DNA from: Actinomortierella ambigua
Taxonomy: Eukaryota > Mortierellomycota > Mortierellomycetes > Mortierellales > Mortierellaceae
Direction of reading: 5' to 3'
Assembly (NCBI GenBank): GCA_016098155.1
Contig: JAAAJB010000121.1
Span: 1 to 64,000, forward strand
Length of the DNA stretch: 64,000 bases
Both the position numbers and the translations under genes were made by a program. This document shows, in pieces, positions 37,454 through 48,122 of this stretch. Position 1 is the first letter of the stretch. Every line of letters begins with the position of its first letter. The notes under the pieces are model-generated. The model ran no database searches, was not told where the DNA came from, and was given only the letters and a program-made list of their open reading frames with translations.

Positions 37454-37745
37454 GTTTGTGTTATTTGTGTTATGGGTTGTAGAAGAAGAATGAAGAATGA
37501 AGAAGAATGTAAAATGAAGAAGCTAAGGTTTGTATAGGACGGTTGGGCCATTTTAAAGCGGAACAGGCTGGGGGCGAGAAACGGAAGGGGAGATACGCCC
37601 ACGCCACATTCCCCCTCTCCCCGCCCCATACGTTCCCACGTCTGTCCACTCTCCCCCCAACGAGCGCCCAGTCTCTGCGCAGGTGTACCCTTCCGTCTCT
37701 GCTCGCCATCGAATTTTTCATTCATTCTTCTCTCATCCAGCTGCA
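37454..37745. promoter_or_regulatory. Shared 292-base promoter, ECM15 / PAA1-like
   Basis: Divergent starts lie at 37453 and 37746. A C/CT-rich tract at about 37605-37665 sits mid-way, and CATTCATTCTTCTCTCATCC directly precedes the plus-strand ATG. No TATA box is clear. Confidence 0.45.
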
Positions 37746-38792
37746 ATGTCCTCTCTCCTCCATTTCCAGCTTCTGCCCAAGGAGCACGTTGCTAGCGCTT
37801 ATGCCATCGAGATTGCCGGTAAGAGTCAATTTTTTTTTTTTTTTGGCTATCTATGACCCTGAAAGATAGCCGCTTCGGGCAAAGCGCTGGGGGGCGGAGA
37901 TTGGCCCACTTTAACTAAAGCGTGCTATGGTCGAACCTGTCTCCTCACATACCGAGAGACACAGACCATTGAAGGGAGAGCCATGCATAGAAACAAACGT
38001 CAGAGAGGAAGTACATTCTATCTTATTCTCAACTCCTACTCACCGTCCCCCTCCCCCTCTCCCCGGGTTGGTCAAAACCGTCCACTTTTTTTTTTGTGTG
38101 TGTGTTCTTTCTCTCTCTATCTACCTTATCTAAACATAGAATATCCTGCCGAGGAAGCAGCCAGTCTCGAGAACCTCATTTATCGCCATACCCAAGCCCC
38201 ACATCTGTTCATGGGCTGCTATCTCCGTCCAACCACCACGACCAACACTATCACCAACACTCTCACAACCAACAACAACGGCCATGACGATGAACAGCAT
38301 CATCATCATCATCATGACAAAAAGGTCTTTGTCCCAACCCAAGACGACCTGATCGGCTACATCGTCTCGACCCAGGCCAGCGGCGAGACCCTGACTCACC
38401 ACTCGATGAGCCACCACGACCCTGCCGGCGATAGTGTCTGCATCCACTCGGTCTGTATCGCACGCGCCTTTCAGCGACGCGGCTATGCCCTGCGCATGCT
38501 CGACGCTTATCTGGCCTACCTCGAGAAGAAGAAGGACCTACTGTGTCCTGTAGGTGCTAGTACTACTGGTGCTGGTGTCGACGAGCACAATCCACTTGAC
38601 GGAGGACATATACAACAACAACAACAAGAGCAACAGCACGACCAACGGAATTCCCTCAAACGGGTACTCCTGATTGCGCACGACGAGTTGGTCCCGTTGT
38701 ACCAGAGAGCCGGGTTCCAGTGGGTCGGCAAGAGTGAAGTGAGCCACGGATCGGATCCGTGGTACGAGATGAAGTACAACCTCAAGTTTTGA
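37746..38792 (+). CDS. PAA1: GNAT N-acetyltransferase, AANAT/PAA1 type
   Basis: Two exons (37746-37818, 38140-38792) encode 241 residues. The arylalkylamine/polyamine acetyltransferase pattern is clear: EYPAEEAASLENLIYRHTQAP cut to AASLENLIYRHTQAPHLF, IGYIVST, LTHHSMSHHDP, SVCIHSVCIARAFQRRGYA with the acetyl-CoA loop QRRGYA, then VLLIAHDELVPLYQRAGF and the ending HGSDPWYEM. Yeast Paa1 acetylates polyamines and aromatic amines with acetyl-CoA in the cytoplasm. Two low-complexity inserts lengthen the protein: a Thr/Asn/His segment at about 52-86 and a Gln/Gly segment at about 160-190, both absent from yeast and animal enzymes. The intron is 321 bases. Confidence 0.92.
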
Positions 38793-39204
38793 TATTTTTT
38801 TTTTGCATGACATCATCAACCTACCATACCATAGACGCCAACAAAACACGCGCCTCGTGTTAGATAGACTCTTAGGCGAGGGGAAGGGGGGAAGGGGCAC
38901 TGACTGGAGGGAAATCGATCATCCCCCATAGCCCCTCGTTGTTTCTCGTCAAATTCCCCTTTTGTTGATCTGCATCTTGGGCCATCCTCCCACTCTACCT
39001 ATCTTTCCTTTTTCTTCCTCTGTAGACAAAACTGTTCGCTGTAGTAACTTGCCCATCTCCATCTTCCCGATGATCCGGAAGAGACAAAAAAGATAGAATC
39101 CCTTTTTTTTCCAAAAGCTTGGAAAATAGGAGGTCCATCTTCCATCAAAAGAAAAAATTGCCATCGTACATTTCTATGTATATGTAGGATGATCAGGCCC
39201 GATT
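38793..39204. other. 3' flank of PAA1-like gene, no gene seen
   Basis: AT-rich sequence with T8-T9 and A-rich runs; nothing coding is visible. It leads into the duplicated non-coding block. Confidence 0.45.
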
Positions 39205-40130
39205 CATCTTCTAGCGGAGAGAGTTTTTTTTTTCGTGTTTTAGATGTATTGAGGTTTTGCATGTCAGGGGGGGGGGAGAGGAGAGGAGGTTAAGGGAAGG
39301 CCAGGGTAAGAGAGATGACGGGACTGTGTCCAAGCACAATGACACCGGAGTGCATCAAAGAGAGAAAGCATTGAGAGAACACATTCGTACTGACTGCATA
39401 ATGAAGAGCTCAGTGCCCATTCCTCAGTCTCCTTTGAAGAAGAGGAATAAAAGGTGCACTCGCTTATGCGAAGGTGCAGGAGCACCCTCATTTTTTTTCT
39501 CGTCGCGTCCTTCTTCCTCTTCTTCCTCTTTCAATAGACAATAATCAGTTTGTTTTTTTTTTTAGTCCACGGCCACAGAAAACCACATGCGTTTACATTC
39601 TTTTTTATTTTGTGCTCTTCCCACATTTCCGACTTTTTTGCCCAAGCACGCCGCCATGACGCTTCCAATGGTCTTAGTCCCTATTGTTCTCCCTGCATCT
39701 TGTGTGGTCATGCAAAACAATAGGGGCAGACGAGGGTGAAGAAAAAAAAAAGAACGCGAACGCAACAATTGAAACATGGCGAGAGCCCTTCGTTCTCTCA
39801 TTCTTTCTGTGTCTTGATAACTTCTTTGTGTCCTCTTTTTTTTTTCTCGTCACTTGTTTGGCCTCCATCCTAGCACCTCTGCAGACAATAAAAAAAAACA
39901 ACAACATCAACAACAAACGATTACAATGACAAGCGTCGCTTGCTGCTCTTGGGAAGGTGCGTCCGGGCAAATCGTGGTCATCCTGCTTTGAAAAAAAAAA
40001 AAGTGGAATGGGAAAACAACAATAACAAATAACACATGCACCCTACGAGTTAAAAATCTGTCTTAGAATCATGACTGCAGACACACACACACAACAAAAC
40101 GCGACAAACATGATCTCATCCAATTGTCCC
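39205..40130. repeat. Duplicated non-coding block, copy 1
   Basis: Colinear short blocks are shared with 43270-45545: CGTGTTTTAGATG, GTTTTGCATGTCAGGGG, AAGCACAATGACACC.GAG then TGCATC.AAG, CGCTTATGCGAA.GTGCAGG, ACAGAAAA..AACCACATGC, AGCACGCCGCCATGACGC, CTATTGTTCTCCCTGCAT, CTCTTGGGAAGG.GCG and CG.CAAACATGATC. Copy 1 is the compact one (about 0.9 kb). No open frame is conserved between the copies. TTTCGTGTTTTAG at its start resembles a plus-strand splice acceptor. Confidence 0.75.
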
Positions 40131-40979
40131 CTGATCGAAGCATCCCATCGCTCGATTAATCGATTCAATCTCACTCTTCTTTCTTTCTTTCTTTCTTTTC
40201 TCCTCTTCTTCCTCCTCCCCTTCTAGTGTCAACTCTTTTTTTAAATTGCCCACTTTGTAGTGTAACGACCAGGCCCTAAATATCAATAGACTTTTGGTTC
40301 CCGTGTCCTGGAAGGAAAAAAAATGCAACAGGGTCCTGGGGTGACCAACTGACAATGAGGAGGAGTAGAGTGTGGTAAGAGTTTAGAAGAAAGTATCAAC
40401 ATACTCCTCCTCCTCCCCCCCTTTTTTTTTTCTTTTATCTTTTTTGGCCAAACAATCTCGATTGACATGAGCTATCTGTGTCCACACTATGCATCAACAA
40501 GACGAACAAGTTTGCTGTTTCTTGTAGGGTGACACAGGAGTTAGGGGATTCGTCGAGGCAAAAGAAAAAGAGGATTTGGCCCAGCGAGAACTAAAAGGGA
40601 GGAGGGAGAGGGAGGGATGAGGGCGATTGAACGTGGGCCGAGGCCCTGTCCTGAGGAGGGTGGGTGAGGAGGGGTAGAAAGAGGTTCAATAGTATGGGGT
40701 ACTAGAGCTAGAAAAAAAAAACAACCAAGCATAGTTAGGTAGCGCATCTCTCAGTCGTCATTTCTTTCTTATTTTTCTGCTGTGGTGATGGAACGAGAGG
40801 GCCGTTTGTTTTGAATTTTATGCTATGTTGGTCATGTAGACACTGTGGACCTTGAGTTGTGTGGTGCATGTGGTGGTGTTGCAATACAAAGAGGCGTGTG
40901 TGTATGTTGGGAGGGAAGGTGAGTGAGAGCTATCTTTCGGGATTGGTAATGGTTGATCAAGACTTTTTTTTTTGTGCGG
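40131..40979. other. Low-complexity intergenic DNA
   Basis: It contains (TTTC)n at about 40180-40198, CT-rich and GA-rich stretches and several T8-T10 runs. No coding signal. Confidence 0.45.
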
Positions 40980-42268
40980 TTAGAGTGAATGGGGATCACC
41001 ATGTAGTACAACACAGTTAGCATCATAGGAATAGTGAAGCTCTACTTTTGTCGGCCAGGCGCTACTGCAGTAAACCATTGCTTTTTCCTCGGTTCTCAGG
41101 TCTTCAAGGTTTATGTACATTGAATTCAAAAAAGGCTTCGTTTGCAAAATCGGCATGTATAGTAATGTTCCTTTAGGAAGTATCGTATTCATAAGCATTG
41201 TGACATCGTAGGCGTTGTGATATGGCATTGAAAATGCTAGCTACTTTACAGTGGACAAGGGGACAGTGAATACCGGTATCTCTCTCCTTTAGATCCAAAA
41301 AAAAAAATGGCCTAGACTGGCAAGACGTGCAGCTCTTTCGAGTTCTGAGCAGTTGGCTATGGTTTTTATGGACTTTTGGACTTGCTCATTGATATCTGGG
41401 GTTGTACACCACGGAGCTACCTACAAGCGACCGCAAGGCAACAGCAGGTGGATGCTTGGAGTGTGGAGTGGGGGTGGACCAATGTCTTGTGGAGACATTT
41501 CTAGAACGACTGCCACCCAATAGGCTTCTGAGAGATTCGTTCAAGCCATCTGTTCTTGGATCGCCAAGGTGACATGAGGAAACCTTGCATCTGCTTGCCT
41601 ACCTTAATCGTATCCATCTATACCGTCCGCCTACCTTGACGATCCCGTCTGCCCTTTAGCCTACACTACTGTCCCGCGCCAGTATATGGTCGGCTGATTG
41701 TTCTTTCGTCCGACAGGATGAAGATCTTTCCTTGGCGATCCCTGATCGCTTCTGGAACATGGAAAATGCTATTCAGAATGTTCCGTTGACCACTTTTTCT
41801 ATATGTTATTATTGGTGGCATTTGTGTATATCTTTCAGGTCGCTTGCTGCGGAACGCTCGCCACCGGGGAACCTCTTTAAGAAGTCTTTCCCAGCTCCAG
41901 GGGTGTCACCAAATGCTGGCAAGATGAATCTACCTCCGGGCACACTGAAACTTTCTTGCACAAGTAGGGCGGTCAACTCAAGCCCTCACCCCCCTTCACA
42001 AACCCCCTCTAAAGCTGATTCGAACGTGAGGCTCAGGATATCTTGATTGGTCCATTCTTTGGCACCTACCATCGGGAGGGACCGACATTACTGGATGATC
42101 ATCGTCTCTCGAGGCGGGCCTCTCCAGTCCTGGTTCATTACGGTACACTGTTGAGTACACGACACTCTGTGGTAGAAGATCAACCTGGAACTCGCCGATG
42201 TGAGACTTGCTTGTTTGCCCTAGATGGGAAGTGATGCACAAGATGGCGAAGAGATTTCTGTCAAACAT
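40980..42268. pseudogene. Degraded coding-like DNA (possible transposon or gene relic)
   Basis: Several fragments read like eroded protein. On the plus strand one frame from 41393 to 42046 has only two stops in about 218 codons (before each stop: FLERLPPNRLLRDSFKPSV; HLLAYLNRIHLYRPPTLTIP; after: SADCSFVRQDEDLSLAIP). On the minus strand a frame at 41228-40980 (82 codons, LYMPILQTKPFLNSMYINLE) is evenly composed, and near 41960-41800 the minus strand reads FGDTPGAGKDFLKRFP, which resembles a degenerate P-loop. Composition is less low-complexity than the flanks. Neither strand gives a full domain, so the family is not named. Confidence 0.35.
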
Positions 42269-43269
42269 TTAAAAAAATCTTCAAATCCCAAATATCCGAT
42301 CTAGCTGCGACTGGATGTTGGGCCCACTCGGCAAAAAAGGGAGGATACATGCTCATCCACACCGCATTCGAGAATATGCAAGGTAAGAACAATGAAAAAA
42401 AAGTGAAATAGGCGTATGTATGTGTGCATGGGAGAGGGGCATTTGGCAGTAAAGATTATAGCAAATTTGAATGATGGCCAACCAGGAGTCAAAGCACTTC
42501 CCCCTCCTTAGCAGTTGGCTAAATTTACATTTTTTCCATGCCGGGAGTAGACTAAGGTCAGACCATGCTAACTCTGCCAGACCTTGTACCTGGGCCAAAG
42601 CAACAGCCTTCTCTCTCTCTCTCTCTCTCTCTCACCTCACTCCCATGGCCTGGCCGGCCGGCTCAGCTCAACGTCATCGAGGCATGATTTTCCGCCATAT
42701 CAGCTGTACAACGTATCCCGTCCATTTTTTCTCCGCGAGTTTACCATAAGTTTGAGACTACTGCGAGACAGCAGTGCATTGAGACGTTCGAACGAACTAC
42801 AGTACCAGTACATTAATGTACTTTGAGCATGGCAATAAGTGAATCAATGACATCCACGATTGTCAGAGTACCCGAAAGAGAAGGAAGAAGAAAAAAAATG
42901 TTCTAACCCAGATTTAGATGGACCTTCAATTGCCAAACGCGTGAGCATCTGGGAAGGGGGAGGGGGGGGAAGAGTGTGTAGGTAGATACGGTAGATTTTG
43001 AACCAGCGAGTAAACGCGTGGCACACAAAGCTGGTAAGGAGGAGCCTAAGAAAGTCTACATCATACTTGTGATCCACCAGGCAAAACGCGTGAAGGCTGC
43101 AACCCCCTCCCCCCCCTTTGGTGTGTGATCTAAAGAAAAAAAAACCAAGGGATAAACTAAATGGATACGTTCCTTTTTCTTGGAATATAGGAGGCTACGC
43201 CAACAACTTGTTCCCTTCTACTCCCTCTTCTTCCCCCAAAGTGCCATATTAGCCTAAATGCGGGATAAG
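42269..43269. other. Intergenic DNA without gene
   Basis: It has a (CT)n tract at 42611-42632 and an AGTACCAGTAC/ATTAATGTAC cluster near 42800-42822 within AT-balanced sequence. No coding feature is supported. Confidence 0.45.
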
Positions 43270-45545
43270 ACCCAGATTGCGGGAGAGTTTTTCATCGTGT
43301 TTTAGATGAAGAAAAAAAAAGAAGGGTTCATCGTTAGTTTTGCATGTCAGGGGCAGGTAAGAGGATGATGGGAGGGGTCTAAGCACAATGACACCAGAGT
43401 GCATCGAAGGAAAGAAAAAAAAAAGGGCTCGAGGAGAAAAAAGGAAAAGGGGGGGGGAGGCGGGTTAGAGAGAAAGGAAGGAAAGTAAGAAGGACCGGGA
43501 GGAGATCGCGTCGAATGTTGAAGCAATGATAGGATCCCATTCCTTGCAAAGGTTGATCTCCTCCCGAAGGCGCGTGTGTGTGCTTTGATCCCGTTCTTTT
43601 CTTGCGACGGTCGCTTATGCGAAAGTGCAGGAGTACCCTCTTTTTTGTTCATGTCACGTCTCTCTTTTATTTTTTTTTCTCCTCTCGTACACCTATACCA
43701 CGCTCTCCCTCTCGGATCAACAAAGGCGGAAGATGGTCCAGCTGGTCCTCCTCATCGATCCAGTCTTCCTGGCTCAACAAAAAAACAAATCATGGCTCGG
43801 ATCTCCTCTTTTTCGGTGCTATCCTCTCGATGACAGTCTTGAGATAGATAGGTGTAGTTTTAATAGTTTTGTCTACGAGTCAACAGAAAAAAAAAACCAC
43901 ATGCACTACTTTCCCGTCGCTCAAAGCACGCCGCCATGACGCCTCCGTGGCCTTGGAACATCCACGCTTAGTGTAGTGCTATTGTTCTCCCTGCATTTCT
44001 AGGAGGGTGATGATGCTGAGCGACTTTCCACGCATTCCGCTAGCTGGGGGATTAGAAGAGATGAAGGGAAGGGAAGGGGGGAGGGTGGGGAGGGGAGATG
44101 AAGGAAAAGATGTCATTTCTTTTCCTTTCTCTCCCATCCCGCTGCAAGATGTCGGTTAGGATACGAGTTCAAGATAGAACAGAGATTTGGCATTAACCAT
44201 ACCACACACTAATATGATCCAAAGGGCAGACTACAGGAATTTTGTGCATGTGTACGTACTGTACATTGACAACACCGTCGTGGGGAACACACACCCCTAC
44301 ACAGACAAAAAAAAAGTAACTGGGGGAGGGGAGGGAGAGGATGAAGAGAGAGGAGGAGGGAAGAGAAGGAGAGGAGATGGTTTGGATTGATCGTTACACG
44401 CATTGTCTGCAGGAGAGTGAAGGAAGGGAAAAACAAGGCGGGGAGGGGAGAGAGAAAGGGAGGGGGGGATGGAGATAGAGATAGAGAGAGCGTAGAGCAC
44501 ATTACTGACGTCCGAGGGTGCAGCGAGTGGCGAAGGACAAAAAATGAGAGCCATAATGTAATGTGTCGCCCCACAGTCGTGGCGACAGAGGAGATGAGGG
44601 GGGGAAAGGTGCCTACAACTCGTCTCTGGTAAGAAGGGTGCTGGTAGGACATTGACACAAACACTGAATAGAAAAGAAAGAAAAAAATATCCCGAAGCAT
44701 TAATAGCGATCGATCGAGATTGAAGGGTGCGAGCTTTTTGCGCGCGTTCATGCCTCACACCCACTTGCTCACCAGCAGCAGCAGTATGCTCTGTTCAATA
44801 ATATTGGCTTCCCAACCTTCTCCTGTGTACTACATACAACAACTCTCCATGATCACCCGCCCTTTCGACATTGTCTCCATCTCCAGACATATACGATTGC
44901 GCTTGCTCCTCCTTTTTTTTTGCGATTAGAAACTGGCACTTGCTTTACATGCATGTCATGCAAGCGACAGGGGTGGAGGAGGGAAGGAGACAGAGCGAGA
45001 GAGGGGAACGAGCGCCAACAATGAAGCATGGTGAGAGCAGCGCTCTCTTCATAATTTCACTTGTCCCTTTTTTTTTGTTCGTTCTGGGTCAATGGTCCAT
45101 CGTTAGGGACCTGTGGAGTACCTCTGTGGACGATAAAACTAAAACAAAAATAAAATAACAGCTGCAAGAGGGGCTTTTTTTTTCTCTTGGGAAGGCGCGC
45201 TTGTGCGGACGGGAGCAACTCGTTGAGCAATCATGGTCATTGTACAGTGTACACTAGTCTACTATAGAGCAACTTTGAAAAAAAAGGGGGGGAGGGGAGG
45301 GCAGTGCATGGCAACAACAATATCAATAACAAGAGATACGCCTAAAGAAACCGGAAGTGCAGTGCACGATGGAGAAAGTGGGAAAGAGAGAGAGATGGGA
45401 AAACACAACACATGCCTACTCTTCACACTCGCACACATAACACACACATGTATCCTTAGCGGGTGTTCACTCTGTCTTTTCCTAGGATCCTCACTCAAGA
45501 CCCAAAAGAAAAAAAAACGCGGCAAACATGATCGCGCAGTTTGCG
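43270..45545. repeat. Duplicated non-coding block, copy 2 (expanded)
   Basis: It is colinear with 39205-40130 but 2.4 times longer, owing to insertions at about 43430-43590, 43700-43870 and 44010-45000. The same landmark words occur in the same order and orientation, ending in CGCGGCAAACATGATCGCG near 45520. The insert region at 44330-44480 is a strongly purine-rich strand. No conserved open frame. Confidence 0.75.
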
Positions 45546-47717
45546 ACAGACATTTGGAAGGGCGCTGCATGCTTTGTGTCTTGTTTGTATCATGGTTTGC
45601 ATTAATGCAGCCTACCGACACTCTCCCTACCGACACTCTTCCTGCTTTGTATCCCGTCCAAGGAAACAAAAACCTTCCCTCCTCTATCTCTTCTCTCCCT
45701 CTCTTTCCCACACACGTACAATCTGGCTGAATCCTTCTGGGTAACCAGCAGGCTTTCACTGGTGTGCGAAATAGCTGTTTCACGGCTCGGGCCTTTGGGG
45801 TGTCAAAAAAGCTAGCCTAGAAAATCTGTATTATCTCATCGAATGAGTCGAGATGTTGATCTACGGCTCTCTTCCCCCCTCCCCCGCCGTCCGCCAGGCA
45901 CGGACGTGCTCTTTTGGACCTCCCCTCCCTCCCCCCTCTCGTCTGTCTTTTATCTGTCTCTGTCTCTCTCTCTTTCTCTTTTTTCTGCTCTTCCGCGGCT
46001 GTCGTGTATTTTTTTTTTTAAGTGCGGGGCGCAAAAAAGTTAGAGTTTTTTTTTGTCCGATGTCGAGGAAAGTTGATGACATGGCGAACTCTACTCTCTT
46101 AGCCTGTTCACTGCCTCCCCTCTTCTCTGGTACTATTGCTGTCGTACACGACAGAGAGAAACAAAAGATCACTGTTAGTCTACTAGACTGCAAAGACTCC
46201 TTCGTTTAGTGCTGTGTAGTAAGTCGACACTTCACTCTCTGGGGGAGAACCTTATGTGCATCATCGAAGGCGATATCTTCCAGCTCTCTTTTTTTTTCTT
46301 CTCTCTCAACCAAACGATTAGTGAACGTGTGAACTGTTGCCCAAAAGGGTTCCTTTCCATAACGACCCTCAAATCGTCTGAGACAGTGAAACCGAATCCC
46401 ACCAGTTCGGATAGGTCTGATCCCCCCATTCCCCTTTTTGGATATCGTGGACGGGGGTGAGGATCACCACCCAACAGCAAGTGTCGGTTGATGGACAAGG
46501 TGGGTGAACAAATGAGATAATGGCCCATCCTTGATTCGATTAGAGGTCAGTCATGGTTCACTGTGCAAGACTACGCCTCTCGCGTGGTTGTGGAACGGGA
46601 CGTAGTTCGGTATGTACTGTTGTACCTCCACACACACACACACACACACACCTTCGCCCGACGTAACCACTACAACACTGAGTACTTTGTACATGTTTAC
46701 TAGGCTACTACGTAAACTATCAACCACCTCTATCTTGCTGTTCCTTTTTTGTCGTCATCTTGAACACGGCTAGGGGAACTCAGACCCCGCTAGCTGGTTC
46801 CTGTGAATTGGAAAGGCGCCAAAAACGAAACAGTGTACAATTCAATTACTGACATACGAGCAGCTAGTTGGCTAGAAGATATTGGGACAATTTATTGGCG
46901 AAAATATAATGTACACTTTTGACTTTTGACTGGATGAGATAGAAGGAGTTTGTGTGTGTGTTTGTGCGTGATAGTAAAAGTACAGAATCCAAACATGTTT
47001 GTTGAATAAGCATGACTTCTATGGAGAAGACCCCCCAAGAAGAATCATGGATGATCCAACCATGCATGGAAGGTAAAAAAAAAATAAAGCTCAAAGAGGA
47101 GGGAGAGCGGCTACTTTTGTTGTTGCATCGGACCAGCGATAGTTTCAGCGGGTTGGAAAGAAAGGAAGGGGGAGGGGGGGAGACATGCTGAGCATATGTG
47201 TAAGGGAAGTTTCTTTGGTTGCAAACTCCCCAACATTGGCTCAGCATGTTTTTTTTTTTCGTCTCGTTGAAGAAAGGATTGGTTCGTGTCAAGAAGCCCC
47301 GGACAATTCAAAAGGGGATAGAGATATACAGGGAGGGAATGGCCGAGAAACAAGACTGGGAAACTAGAGAACGGATCGATCAGACCCCAATCGCCACGGT
47401 GGAAGGGACCAGAGGACGAGGTGTTATGAACAAGAGACACGACCGAGGAAAAGAAAAAAAAAAAGACTAATGACACAATGGATGCAGCAACAAAAAGAAC
47501 AAAAAAAAAGGGTATAGATGGTTGCGTGGATGACAACCCGGGTAAGGTACAATGCCATGAGGCATTGCAGAAAAAAAATACAGGGGAATTTTCCAGGTTC
47601 AGAGCTTGGAACGGTATGCGCGAGAGAACAGAGGTGGGTGGGGGTTTGAAAGAGACCGGCTCCTCCCCTTGCCCCCTTCCCTTCTCCATTCTGGATTGGG
47701 TTGGGTGGTGGGGGGGC
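45546..47717. other. Intergenic DNA with (CA)n microsatellite
   Basis: No gene is recognised. The tandem CCTACCGACACTCT.C doublet at about 45611-45640, a CT-rich tract at 45915-45985, (CA)11 at 46629-46650 and AC-rich sequence follow. GT-rich repeats at 46945-46965 lie near the 3' side of the small gene at 47718. Confidence 0.45.
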
Positions 47718-48122
47718 TTATGCGTGGCAGGGCACATTCTCTTTGGCCTGATAGAGATGGGCGTGGGCGTGCATGGGCAGGTGGGCAGCCGAGGAAGGGA
47801 CGTTACTGCTTGCGCCTGGTGCAGCACCGGTATGGAGAAGGTGGTGGTGGTCGCAGGAGAAATCAAGGGGGGAGGTCATATCGCTGGAGCCGTTGGTGTT
47901 GGCCTCTTCCAGCAGGCGACGATTCATCTCGCGCAGGTTGACACGGAGCTGGACCAGCTCAGATGCCTCGGACGAGGTCAGCTTGGCAGGCTCGAGAGCA
48001 GTGCGATCGTACTCGTCCTCGGGGTAGGTGAAGGAGACCTTGATGAAGCGCGAGAATTGAACAGACTTGCAAATGTTGTTGGGGCCACTGGACGACAGGG
48101 GACGAGTTGCAGCCTGGGCCAT
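47718..48122 (-). CDS. Small conserved-looking protein with KSVQF and TYPEDEYDR motifs
   Basis: The single exon encodes 134 residues from the ATG at 48122; an in-frame ATG at 48131 would add three. The N-terminal half is orderly: CKSVQFSRFIKVSFTYPEDE then YDRTALEPAKLTSSEASELV, followed by a helix (LRVNLREMNRRLLEE). The rest is Ser/Ala/His-rich and probably disordered. KSVQF fits the RVxF docking pattern for protein phosphatase 1, but that pattern is common. The block resembles a conserved fungal motif of unknown role that links a V.F...I.V..TY strand to EYDR; no function is assigned. It is an isolated gene between two gene-poor stretches and has a purine-rich leader on the plus strand (48140-48900). 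Confidence 0.65.
   Translation of the reverse strand: MAQAATRPLSSSGPNNICKSVQFSRFIKVSFTYPEDEYDRTALEPAKLTSSEASELVQLRVNLREMNRRLLEEANTNGSSDMTSPLDFSCDHHHLLHTGAAPGASSNVPSSAAHLPMHAHAHLYQAKENVPCHA

Noticed and set aside
37198..37746. 182-codon minus-strand frame across the ECM15/PAA1 promoter
   Set aside because: Overlaps an intron and both 5' ends; CT/GA simple sequence.
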